DNA of 64,000 nucleotides from Polynucleobacter cosmopolitanus (GTDB lineage: Bacteria > Pseudomonadota > Gammaproteobacteria > Burkholderiales > Burkholderiaceae): contig NZ_NJGG01000001.1 of assembly GCF_002224225.1 (NCBI RefSeq), forward strand, positions 62,001 through 126,000. The letters are read 5' to 3'. The translations under genes were made by a program, and so were the position numbers. Under the pieces are notes generated by a model. It saw nothing but the letters and a program-made list of their open reading frames with translations. It made no database searches and was not told the origin of the DNA. Shown one piece after another: positions 7,698 through 15,521 of this stretch; the stretch's first letter is position 1; each line of letters begins with the position of its first letter.

Positions 7698-8519
7698 TTA
7701 GTCTGACTGAATCAGTGCATACGCACTGTGGTTGTGAATCGACTCAAAGTTTTCAGCTTCAACAACAAAAGATTTGATTCTTTCATCTGCCTTCAATCGA
7801 CCGGCCACATCACGCACCAAATCTTCAACAAACTTTGGATTGTCGTAAGCTCTTTCGGTCACGAACTTTTCATCTGGGCGCTTTAACAAGCCCCACAACT
7901 CACATGAAGCCTCTGCTTCAGCGATCCTGACCAAATCTTCAATGCTCAAATCAATGTCTTTTTGTAAAGTCACATTCATCGTGACATGTGAGCGTTGATT
8001 GTGAGCGCCGTACTCAGAGATCTCTTTTGAGCATGGGCACAAGCTTGTGACAGGCACAACAGCCTGAAGCTTTAAATCTACCTCTACTTGGCCATTCAAA
8101 TTTTTAGCGTTAGCCACCCAAGTCACATCGTAATCAAGCAAACTTTGTACACCAGAGATCGGTGCTGTTTTATTGATGAAGTGAGTGTATTTAAGTGAAA
8201 TCTGACCAGCCTGCGCTTCTAGCAATGGCAACATTTTGCCAATCATTGAACGCATCTCATGAGCATTCAAAGGCGCATGACTGTCTTGCAACAAAGCGAT
8301 AAAACGGGACATGTGTGTGCCCTTTTTATCCGCTGGTAATAAAACATCTAAATCAATCATGGCAACGCTAGGTTGCACGCCTGATTCGGTTGTGACCTGA
8401 ATAGGATGGCGCACACCACGAATTCCAACGCGATTAATCACGATGTTGCGATGGTCAACGGACGACTGAACATCGGCCATGGCCGATGTTTTTAGGAAAG
8501 ATGTGTTGATGTCATTCAT
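7698..8519 (-). CDS. folE2: GTP cyclohydrolase I, type II (FolE2, metal-flexible)
   Basis: 273 residues from ATG at 8519 ([10 protein letters not shown]), which has an AGGA site nine bases upstream and lies 20 bases after the dxs stop. An upstream extension of the frame overlaps dxs and is not conserved. FolE2 converts GTP to dihydroneopterin triphosphate, the first step of folate synthesis, and works with several divalent metals. Family features are [16 protein letters not shown], the catalytic cysteine in CPCSKEIS near residue 160, and the conserved C-terminal [13 protein letters not shown]. No folE1 is in the window. It is last in the xseB-ispA-dxs-folE2 operon. Confidence 0.96.
   Translation of the reverse strand: MNDINTSFLKTSAMADVQSSVDHRNIVINRVGIRGVRHPIQVTTESGVQPSVAMIDLDVLLPADKKGTHMSRFIALLQDSHAPLNAHEMRSMIGKMLPLLEAQAGQISLKYTHFINKTAPISGVQSLLDYDVTWVANAKNLNGQVEVDLKLQAVVPVTSLCPCSKEISEYGAHNQRSHVTMNVTLQKDIDLSIEDLVRIAEAEASCELWGLLKRPDEKFVTERAYDNPKFVEDLVRDVAGRLKADERIKSFVVEAENFESIHNHSAYALIQSD
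8469..8490. repeat. 22-base perfect palindrome inside folE2
   Basis: The sequence centred between 8479 and 8480 is self-complementary for 11 bases each side (arms begin AACATCGG and end CCGATGTT). It encodes T-S-A-M-A-D-V about 10-17 codons into FolE2. It may be a chance codon match or a strong 5' mRNA hairpin or protein-binding site. Confidence 0.9.
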
Positions 8520-8539
8520 GGCTATATTGTCCTGCAATT

Positions 8540-10444
8540 TTACGCAGCTTGCTGTTTTGCTGGAATTCCCAGTTTTTCCGCAATGGCTTTGCGAATGCCT
8601 GCCGCATCCAAACCACACTCTTTCATCAGCAAAGCATGGTCGCCATGATCAACGAATCGATCAGGCAAACCGAGCACCAAAGTTGGCACTTGAATGCCTG
8701 CTACTGATAAGGCTTCAAGGCAAGCACTGCCTGCCCCACCACCCACAGCACCTTCTTCCAAGGTGACAATCAAGTCATGCTCTTGGGCCATCTTGCACAC
8801 AAGATCAACGTCCAATGGCTTGATGAATCGCATATTCACAACCGTGGCGTCAAAGTCAGGCGCAACTTCTAGCGCTGGGTACAACAAGGTACCGAATGCA
8901 AGAATCGCCACTTTTTTACCTTGAAGACCTGGAGTGCTGCGTCTAATTTCAGCTTTACCCAGCGGTAATTCTTTGAGTTCTTTACTCACGACGGCACCAA
9001 CTCCAGCACCGCGCGGATAGCGCACAGCCGATGGATGATTTTGTTTAAAAGCGGTGGTCAATAAATCACGGCACTCTGCTTCGTCTGCAGGAGCCATCAA
9101 CAACATGTTTGGAATACAACGCAAGTAAGGGATGTCATAAGCACCAGCGTGGGTCGCACCGTCTGCTCCAACCAAACCTGAACGATCCATTGCAAAGACA
9201 ACTGGCAGGTCTTGCAAGGCCACATCATGGATCAACTGATCGTAACCACGTTGCAAGAATGTTGAGTAAATCGCAACCACTGGTTTCATACCTTCGCAAG
9301 CCAAGCCACCCGCAAAGGTCACAGCGTGCTGTTCAGCAATACCAACATCGAAATAACGATCAGGGAAGCGCGCCTCAAATTCGACCAAGCCAGATCCTTC
9401 GCGCATCGCTGGCGTGACTGCGACCAAACGCTTGTCTGCCTCAGCCATATCGCACAACCATTCACCAAAAATTTGTGTGAATGTTTTTTTACTTGGGGCA
9501 CTTGGTTTTGCAGTATTAATGCCCTGTGCAGGATCAAACTTACCTGGTCCGTGATAAAGAATAGGATCAGCTTCTGCTAATTTGTAACCTTGTCCTTTTT
9601 TAGTGACCACATGCAAAAACTGTGGGCCTTCACCATCCAAGGCCAAACGTCTGACGTTTTGAAGAGTCGGCACCAAAGAGTCAAGATCGTGACCATCAAT
9701 TGGTCCAATGTAATTAAAACCAAACTCTTCAAAAATAGTTCCAGGCACAACCATGCCTTTGGCGTGCTCTTCTAATCTTTTTGCAAATTCTCGCAAAGGT
9801 GGCGCCATCGATAAAACACTGTCCAAACCTTTTTTGGTGGCGGCGTAAAAACGACCACTCATCAAACGCGCCAAATAACGGTTCAAGGCGCCCACTGCTG
9901 GAGAAATCGACATGTCGTTATCATTCAGAACCACGACCAAAGGTAAATCTTTGTGTATGCCGCCATTGTTCAAGGCTTCAAAGGCCATACCGGCACTCAT
10001 CGCACCATCACCAATCACGGCCACGGCCACGCGCTTTTCGCCTTGAGCACGAGCACCCAGTGCCATACCAATTGCTGCAGAGATACTGGTTGAAGAATGA
10101 GCTGTACCAAAAGTATCGTATTCACTTTCAGAACGACGCGGGAAACCTGAGATGCCACCATACTGTCTGAGCGTATCCATGCGCTCACGACGACCTGTCA
10201 AAATTTTATGTGGGTAACTTTGATGACCCACATCCCAAATCAAGCGGTCATAAGGTGTTTGAAACACGTAATGCAAGGCCACTGTTAATTCAACCGTGCC
10301 CAAATTAGACGATAGATGTCCACCAGTCTTTGCAACTGAATCCACCAAAAATTCGCGCAACTCTGCCGCAAGCTTTGGTAATTGATCCCGACTTAACTCG
10401 CGTAAATCTTTTGGATCATCAATTGTTTTAAGTAAATCAGTCAT
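8540..10444 (-). CDS. dxs: 1-deoxy-D-xylulose-5-phosphate synthase
   Basis: 634 residues (E. coli 620). It condenses pyruvate and glyceraldehyde-3-phosphate to DXP, the first step of the MEP isoprenoid route and a feed into thiamine and pyridoxal. Visible are [17 protein letters not shown], the thiamine-diphosphate motif [16 protein letters not shown] closing at NDNDMSIS (about residues 143-176), [10 protein letters not shown], and the transketolase-type centre [16 protein letters not shown] and [18 protein letters not shown]. It is downstream of ispA (34 bases) and upstream of folE2. With ispA here and ispH at 37 kb it supplies precursors for quinones, undecaprenyl carriers and, by inference, retinal. 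Confidence 0.98.
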   Translation of the reverse strand: MTDLLKTIDDPKDLRELSRDQLPKLAAELREFLVDSVAKTGGHLSSNLGTVELTVALHYVFQTPYDRLIWDVGHQSYPHKILTGRRERMDTLRQYGGISGFPRRSESEYDTFGTAHSSTSISAAIGMALGARAQGEKRVAVAVIGDGAMSAGMAFEALNNGGIHKDLPLVVVLNDNDMSISPAVGALNRYLARLMSGRFYAATKKGLDSVLSMAPPLREFAKRLEEHAKGMVVPGTIFEEFGFNYIGPIDGHDLDSLVPTLQNVRRLALDGEGPQFLHVVTKKGQGYKLAEADPILYHGPGKFDPAQGINTAKPSAPSKKTFTQIFGEWLCDMAEADKRLVAVTPAMREGSGLVEFEARFPDRYFDVGIAEQHAVTFAGGLACEGMKPVVAIYSTFLQRGYDQLIHDVALQDLPVVFAMDRSGLVGADGATHAGAYDIPYLRCIPNMLLMAPADEAECRDLLTTAFKQNHPSAVRYPRGAGVGAVVSKELKELPLGKAEIRRSTPGLQGKKVAILAFGTLLYPALEVAPDFDATVVNMRFIKPLDVDLVCKMAQEHDLIVTLEEGAVGGGAGSACLEALSVAGIQVPTLVLGLPDRFVDHGDHALLMKECGLDAAGIRKAIAEKLGIPAKQQAA

Positions 10445-10477
10445 AAATTATTTTAATTGCAGTCAGCAAGACTGCTG

Positions 10478-11377
10478 TCAGTTCTCTCTATTCACCACTT
10501 TACTAGCAATAGCTCTTAATAAGTCAGCATTGTCGCCCCAAATGCTCAGGCTATCGAGGGCTTCTTGATGCAATTGTCTTGCAAATTCTCTTGCGCCATC
10601 CAAACCCATCAAAGAAACAAATGTTGGCTTATTGGCAGCAGCATCTTTTCCTGCGGTTTTGCCCAAAGTTTGACTATCTGAACTCGCATCCAAAACATCA
10701 TCCACCACCTGAAACGCCAAACCCAAAGCACTGGCAAACACATCCAAGGATTTTTTCTCTTGGTCATTCAAATGAATCGCAATTGCACCAATTTGCACAG
10801 CCGTTCTTAACAGAGCTCCTGTTTTTAAACGGTGCATCTGCTCTAGTTCATTTTGCGTTAACTGTTTACCAACACTTGCCAAATCAATGGCTTGACCACC
10901 CGCCATACCAGCCATGCCACCAGCCGTGCTCAGGCTGGTGATCACTTGTACTTTCTGAGCGTCGTTGAGTGCGCTTTGCGCAATCAACTGAAACGCCATG
11001 GTTTGCAGGGCATCACCCACCAACAGGGCACTGGCTTCATCAAACGCTTTATGAACGGTTGGTCTGCCACGACGTAGGTCGTCGTTATCCATGCAAGGCA
11101 AATCATCATGAACCAATGAATACGTGTGAAACAATTCCAGAGCCACTGCACAGGCATCAAGTCCAGCCACCTGGTCCAACTCTTTACCAGCAAGACTGGC
11201 TGTTGCGTAAGTCAATAAAGGGCGCACTCTTTTGCCACCGCCAGTGGCGGCATAGTGTATGGCAGACTTCAAGCCTGATGCAACTGAGACTTGCTCATCA
11301 ACATATCTGAGGATGGCCTGATCCAGACGCTCTGTTGAACGTTGCAGCCAGACAGAAGTTGAATCACCCGGCTTCAA
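10478..11377 (-). CDS. ispA: Polyprenyl synthetase, probably farnesyl diphosphate synthase
   Basis: 299 residues. It elongates allylic diphosphates with IPP. The first aspartate-rich motif is DDLPCMDNDDLRRGRPT near residue 91, with the two-residue insertion typical of bacterial FPP synthases, and the second is FQVVDDVLD. GGKRVRPLL near the N-terminus binds diphosphate. It starts at TTG 11377, one base after the xseB stop, with AAGGG four bases upstream; no ATG gives the full domain. Chain length (C15 rather than C20) is inferred from the motif and operon context. If the organism makes retinal, a GGPP synthase is expected elsewhere. Confidence 0.94.
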   Translation of the reverse strand: MKPGDSTSVWLQRSTERLDQAILRYVDEQVSVASGLKSAIHYAATGGGKRVRPLLTYATASLAGKELDQVAGLDACAVALELFHTYSLVHDDLPCMDNDDLRRGRPTVHKAFDEASALLVGDALQTMAFQLIAQSALNDAQKVQVITSLSTAGGMAGMAGGQAIDLASVGKQLTQNELEQMHRLKTGALLRTAVQIGAIAIHLNDQEKKSLDVFASALGLAFQVVDDVLDASSDSQTLGKTAGKDAAANKPTFVSLMGLDGAREFARQLHQEALDSLSIWGDNADLLRAIASKVVNREN

Positions 11378-11378
11378 A

Positions 11379-11612
11379 TTACCCTTGAACCATCTTCACT
11401 TGCTGCTCAACCTGCCCTAAAACATGCTGGCAATGCTTCAATAATTCAGCGCCACGCTTATAAGCAGTCAAGGTATCTTCAAGACTTAACTTGCCCGATT
11501 CCATGGTCGCGATCAAACCCTCGAGCTCAGAAACAGCATCCTCATAACGAAGATCAGGGCTCAAAGAAGTGGAGGAAGCAGGAGTAGCTTCAGCGCCAGT
11601 CTTTTTAGGCAT
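11379..11612 (-). CDS. xseB: Exodeoxyribonuclease VII small subunit
   Basis: 77 residues. The first 20 are low-complexity; the family core is LRYEDAVSELEGLIATMESG, then LSLEDTLTAYKRGAELLKHCQ, a two-helix coil that binds XseA. Exonuclease VII degrades single-stranded DNA. A good AAGGG site lies six bases before the ATG. It heads the xseB-ispA-dxs-folE2 operon, an arrangement conserved in many proteobacteria. The large subunit xseA is not in the window. Confidence 0.95.
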   Translation of the reverse strand: MPKKTGAEATPASSTSLSPDLRYEDAVSELEGLIATMESGKLSLEDTLTAYKRGAELLKHCQHVLGQVEQQVKMVQG

Positions 11613-11674
11613 AAAAATCCCTTTTATTTGATAAAAAACAATTCACTGACCGATTTTAAGGCTTTAGGGACGGT

Positions 11675-11752
11675 TATAATCTTTTTCCCTATCCAATATC
11701 GACCCGTCGATGGTTGGATTGGTTATTCCGCTTAGCTTCGGCTGACTTTTTT
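11675..11752 (+). promoter_or_regulatory. Promoter and terminator-like leader hairpin before the Rieske oxygenase
   Basis: A perfect TATAAT at 11675-11680 (poor -35) would start a leader of about 80 bases. Inside it, 11732-11745 folds as a five-base-pair stem capped by a UUCG tetraloop, followed by C and six T (11747-11752), resembling a weak intrinsic terminator just ahead of the ribosome binding site. Attenuation is inferred; no leader peptide or known riboswitch is recognisable. Confidence 0.4.
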
Positions 11753-11766
11753 CGGGGGTGGGAAGA

Positions 11767-12867
11767 ATGACTAATCTAGCTAGCGCGCAGCATCTTGCGC
11801 AGTCCAAGCTACAACTGCCAGTATCGGCTTACTTTGATGCAGAGCTGTATCAAAGAGAAATTGACCTGCTTTTTAAGCAGGGGCCTGGTTACGTCGGTCA
11901 TGAGCTCATGGTTCCAGAAATTGGTGACTACCAAACCTTAAGTGCCGAGAATGAAGGTCGCGTATTGATCCGCAACGATCAAGGGATTGAACTGCTCTCA
12001 AATGTGTGTCGCCACCGTCAAGCCATCATGCTGAACGGACGAGGCCATGTAGACAATATTGTTTGCCCATTGCACCGCTGGACCTATAAAACGGATGGCA
12101 CTTTATTGGGTGCACCGCATTTTGATGATCAACCTTGCCTGAATTTAGGTAAGAGTCCTTTACAAAACTGGCAAGGTCTTCTATTTGAGGGCCCAAGAGA
12201 TGTTCATGCTGACTTGATGAACATGGGGATTTCAAAAGATCTGGATTTCTCTGGATACATGTTGGATCACGTAGAAGTGCATGAATGTAATTACAACTGG
12301 AAAACATTCATTGAGGTCTACCTCGAGGACTATCACGTTGAACCCTTCCACCCTGGCTTAGGCAAGTTTGTTTCTTGCGAAGATTTATCTTGGCAATTTG
12401 AAGACTGGTTCAGTGTTCAAACCGTTGGCATTAAAAATCAATTGAAGCATGCTGGCTCGCCAACTTATCAACGTTGGCACGATGCCGTTTTAAAAACCCA
12501 TCCAGAAAAAATGCCAAAGCATGGCGCCATTTGGTTAACTTACTATCCGAACATCATGGTGGAGTGGTATCCAGGTGTTTTATGTGTGTCAACGCTGCAA
12601 CCCATGGGCGTGAATAAAACCAGAAACATCGTTGAGTTTTATTACCCAGAAGAGCTTGCATTGTTTGAGCGAGAGTTCATTGAAGCAGAAAGAGCTGCTT
12701 ACATGGAAACATGCATTGAAGATGACGAAATTGCAGAACGCATGGACCAAGGTAGAAAAGCCCTCCTGGATCGCGGTGTGAATGAAGTGGGTCCATATCA
12801 AAGCCCGATGGAAGATGGCATGCAACACTTCCACGAGTGGTACAGAAAAGCAATGTCCTACAAGTAA
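11767..12867 (+). CDS. Rieske-type aromatic ring-hydroxylating oxygenase, alpha-subunit family
   Basis: 366 residues from ATG 11767; an in-frame GTG at 11758 lies within the G-rich ribosome binding site. The N-terminal Rieske domain binds a 2Fe-2S cluster through C81, H83 (CRHRQ) and C100, H103 (CPLHRW). The C-terminal catalytic domain has the mononuclear iron motif EDYHVEPFHPGL. Such enzymes hydroxylate aromatic or related substrates using electrons from a reductase. No beta subunit or reductase is adjacent; the ferredoxin-type reductase at 34.3 kb is a possible but unproven partner. It is divergent from xseB and followed by a sulfurtransferase. The substrate cannot be told from sequence. 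Confidence 0.9.
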   Translation: MTNLASAQHLAQSKLQLPVSAYFDAELYQREIDLLFKQGPGYVGHELMVPEIGDYQTLSAENEGRVLIRNDQGIELLSNVCRHRQAIMLNGRGHVDNIVCPLHRWTYKTDGTLLGAPHFDDQPCLNLGKSPLQNWQGLLFEGPRDVHADLMNMGISKDLDFSGYMLDHVEVHECNYNWKTFIEVYLEDYHVEPFHPGLGKFVSCEDLSWQFEDWFSVQTVGIKNQLKHAGSPTYQRWHDAVLKTHPEKMPKHGAIWLTYYPNIMVEWYPGVLCVSTLQPMGVNKTRNIVEFYYPEELALFEREFIEAERAAYMETCIEDDEIAERMDQGRKALLDRGVNEVGPYQSPMEDGMQHFHEWYRKAMSYK

Positions 12868-12901
12868 AGAACTAAAGGACTATAGGATTAAGGGATTGAT
12901 G

Positions 12902-13753
12902 ATGTTATTGATTGAAGCCACTGAATTAAAAAAAGATTTGGAGTCAGGTAAAGAATTTTTGTTATTTGATTGCCGCTTTGATCTGGTCAACCCTAAAGCA
13001 GGTTATGAATCTTATTTAGATGGGCACATTCCATCTGCTATCTACGTGGATGTTGATCATGATTTGGCTTCTGAGAAAAATGGTCAAAATGGTAGACATC
13101 CTTTACCAACGATTGAGCAGTGGCTCAAAACATGTGCCAGCCTTGGCATCACAAAAGATAGCAACATCGTCATTTATGACAATCAGTCATGCATGTACGC
13201 CGTCAGAATGTGGTGGATGTTAAGAGCCACAGGCCATAACAAGATTCGATTGCTCAATGGTGGCTATGCCGCTTGGTTGGCTGCCGGTTTTGCAGGCGAG
13301 ACAACAGAGCGTCACAGATCAAATAGCTCTCCATCACCATCAGGCAACACTGCTACTGATGAATACAAGGATGCGCTTTTAGCTTCAGACATTCTTAATA
13401 ACTTATCCAGTAAAAAATTCGTGGTTCTGGATGCACGATCTGCTGATCGCTTCCGTGGCGAGAATGAAACGCTTGACCCTGTGGGCGGACATATTCCTGG
13501 GGCGATCAATCGTTTCTTCAAAAATAACTTGGATGCCAATGGTCAATTTAAATCAGCTGATGTCTTAGCAAAAGAGTTCAAAGAGTTGCTTGGGGACACC
13601 CCAAGTGAATCCATCATTCATCAATGCGGCTCAGGCATCACTGCTTGCCACAATATGTTTGCGATGGAATTGGCTGGTCTGAAATCATCCATGATTTACC
13701 CAGGCAGCTGGAGCGAGTGGTGCGCAGATCCCGCTCGCCCTATTGAAAAATAA
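12902..13753 (+). CDS. sseA: Thiosulfate/3-mercaptopyruvate sulfurtransferase (two-domain rhodanese)
   Basis: 283 residues from ATG 12902; AAGGG lies seven bases upstream, and an adjacent ATG at 12899 is also possible. It has two rhodanese domains: an inactive N-terminal one (FDCRFDL, YLDGHIPSAIYVDVD) and a catalytic one with VLDARSADRFRGE, GGHIPGAIN and the active loop HQCGSGITACHN with catalytic Cys242. The C-G-S-G-[IV]-T loop is typical of 3-mercaptopyruvate sulfurtransferase rather than thiosulfate rhodanese, which has CRKG. It moves sulfane sulfur from mercaptopyruvate to thiol acceptors. It lies 34 bases after the oxygenase and is probably cotranscribed with it. Confidence 0.93.
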   Translation: MLLIEATELKKDLESGKEFLLFDCRFDLVNPKAGYESYLDGHIPSAIYVDVDHDLASEKNGQNGRHPLPTIEQWLKTCASLGITKDSNIVIYDNQSCMYAVRMWWMLRATGHNKIRLLNGGYAAWLAAGFAGETTERHRSNSSPSPSGNTATDEYKDALLASDILNNLSSKKFVVLDARSADRFRGENETLDPVGGHIPGAINRFFKNNLDANGQFKSADVLAKEFKELLGDTPSESIIHQCGSGITACHNMFAMELAGLKSSMIYPGSWSEWCADPARPIEK

Positions 13754-13791
13754 ATCGATTGGGTTTTTAACTCAGCAGCGACACAAGAGTC

Positions 13792-14580
13792 TTAGTGACT
13801 ATGACCCAAGTGACTTAGCTCTGAAATAAACAAAACCAAGGCCACACCCAGAACAATCAAAAAGACTTGCTCAAGTGACTCCTTGAGTTTTGGTCGTCTG
13901 TGCATCTGCGGCATCAAATCACTCACGGCAATGTAAATGAAGCTACTAGAAGCCAAGACGATGACATATGGGATCAAGGCTTGTGCACTGTCCAAAAAGA
14001 AGTATCCAAGCACCCCACCAATCACAGCCATTAAGCTAGATATGAAGTTATAGAGCAAAGCTTTTGCTTTGCTAAACCCTGCATTCAGCAAAATAATGAA
14101 ATCGCCAACTTCTTGCGGTATTTCATGCAAAGCAATAGCAACGGCCGTTAAGACCCCAATTTGTGGGTCCACTAAAAATGCAGCGGCGATCAAAATACCA
14201 TCGGCAAAATTGTGCAGGCCATCGCCCAACAAAATCACCCAACCACTCTTACCAGCAGACTCCGCATCATGACCATGATGATGACCATGTCCATCGTGCT
14301 CGTGATGATGACTGTGTCTTAAAAGCGCAGCCTTCTCCAAAATGAAGAAACCCAGTAATCCAGCCAGCAGCGCAATAAACAAAGAAGAAATATCAGCGCC
14401 AGGGGTCGTGAAAGCTTCTGGCAAAGAATGTAATAAAGCGGTTGCTAATAAAACACCAACCGAGAGACTCACCATCTTGTTGACCATTCTTGATAGGACA
14501 GTCAAAGACAAGCTGGCTGCAGCAGCAATACTCAATAACCCAGCCACCGTGGTGGCCAGGATGATCCAAAACAATGTCAT
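13792..14580 (-). CDS. ZIP-family divalent metal transporter
   Basis: 262 residues with eight hydrophobic segments. Signature motifs are HNFADG (helix 4) and HEIPQEVGDF (helix 5), which form the binuclear metal site of ZIP proteins. A cytoplasm-facing loop near residues 88-105 is His-rich (HSHHHEHDGHGHHHGHD), and the protein ends G-H-S-H. Uptake of zinc or iron into the cytoplasm is the family role; the metal is not determined by sequence. Its ATG overlaps the stop of the upstream hydrolase gene by four bases (ATGA), so the two are translationally coupled. It converges on the sulfurtransferase gene. Confidence 0.93.
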   Translation of the reverse strand: MTLFWIILATTVAGLLSIAAAASLSLTVLSRMVNKMVSLSVGVLLATALLHSLPEAFTTPGADISSLFIALLAGLLGFFILEKAALLRHSHHHEHDGHGHHHGHDAESAGKSGWVILLGDGLHNFADGILIAAAFLVDPQIGVLTAVAIALHEIPQEVGDFIILLNAGFSKAKALLYNFISSLMAVIGGVLGYFFLDSAQALIPYVIVLASSSFIYIAVSDLMPQMHRRPKLKESLEQVFLIVLGVALVLFISELSHLGHSH

Positions 14581-15482
14581 ACAACCCCTTGTTGCTTAAA
14601 CCAAGCCAAGCACTTATCCCAACCATCTTTTGCTGGGCCTTCACGATAAGTGGCTCGGTAATCAGCATGGAAAGCATGAGGTGCGTCTGGATAAATTTCG
14701 AAACGAGATGCTTGAGCAGCTTTATTGGTTTTAGCTGCGGCCAAAGCCTGCTTCATTTGATCAACACTCTCTAAAGAAATACCAGTGTCTGCACCACCAT
14801 ATAAGCCAAGAACAGGTGCTTTCATTTGTGCTGCTAGATCAACTGGGTGCAGTGGGCTATTAGGAGTCTTGTCCCCAATCACTCGACCATACCAAGCCAC
14901 ACCCGCACGCATTTGCGGAATTTGTGCGCAAGCTAACCATGTGATGCGGCCGCCCCAACAAAAACCAGTGATGCCAATTCGCTTCAGGTCACCGCCGTTT
15001 TTACCAGCCCAATCAATACCAGCCTGCAGATCAGCCATCACTTGCTCATCGGATGTTTTACCAACAATCTCTTTCAAGATTTCAGCCATGGTGCCCAATG
15101 TATTGGGATCTCCTGCTCGAACAAAAAATTCTGGGGCAATCGCCAAGTAACCCATCTTGGCAAATCTTCTAGCCACATCAGCAATGTATTCGTGAACACC
15201 AAAAATCTCACTGACAACAAAAACCACAGGTAAGCCATTTTTAGGCGTCTTCTTTGGTCTGGCCACATAGGCAGGAACATCAAATCCCTTAGAAGTAAAA
15301 GTCACTTCTTGTCCATCAATGCCATCAAAGTTTGTTTTAATCGCCTGCGCTAAAACTGGTTCAGCAGCAGCTACATACCCCAAACCAACAGTGGCAACAG
15401 CGCCGGTTTTTAAAAAACTGCGGCGATTGGTGCCAGTATTATTTAATAGCGACTCAGCTTCTTTGATTAGATTCTTATCCAC
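14577..15482 (-). CDS. Tat-exported dienelactone hydrolase family protein
   Basis: 301 residues beginning at GTG 15482, with AGGAG six bases upstream. Residues about 18-46 are a twin-arginine signal (T-N-R-R-S-F-L-K, hydrophobic stretch, ending V-L-A-Q), so the enzyme is probably exported folded to the periplasm. The alpha/beta-hydrolase core has VVFVVSEIFGVHEYI, the nucleophile elbow GFCWGG (catalytic Cys), LYGGADTGI and the catalytic His in APHAFHADYR. Classical family members open dienelactones in chlorocatechol breakdown; periplasmic ones are poorly characterised and no other catabolic gene is near. It lies 39 bases after polA and is coupled to the ZIP gene. Confidence 0.92.
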   Translation of the reverse strand: MDKNLIKEAESLLNNTGTNRRSFLKTGAVATVGLGYVAAAEPVLAQAIKTNFDGIDGQEVTFTSKGFDVPAYVARPKKTPKNGLPVVFVVSEIFGVHEYIADVARRFAKMGYLAIAPEFFVRAGDPNTLGTMAEILKEIVGKTSDEQVMADLQAGIDWAGKNGGDLKRIGITGFCWGGRITWLACAQIPQMRAGVAWYGRVIGDKTPNSPLHPVDLAAQMKAPVLGLYGGADTGISLESVDQMKQALAAAKTNKAAQASRFEIYPDAPHAFHADYRATYREGPAKDGWDKCLAWFKQQGVV

Positions 15483-15521
15483 AGCATTCTCCTCTTAGTC
15501 ATTTTAGTAGTCATTGTTTTA

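Noticed and set aside
8520-8618. N-terminal extension of FolE2 overlapping dxs.
   Set aside because: The sequence is not FolE2-like, and a good ribosome site precedes ATG 8519.
12868-12901. A-rich near-repeats (AAGAACTAAAGGACTATAGG) between the oxygenase and sulfurtransferase.
   Set aside because: Too short and irregular; they contain the ribosome site and need no further explanation.
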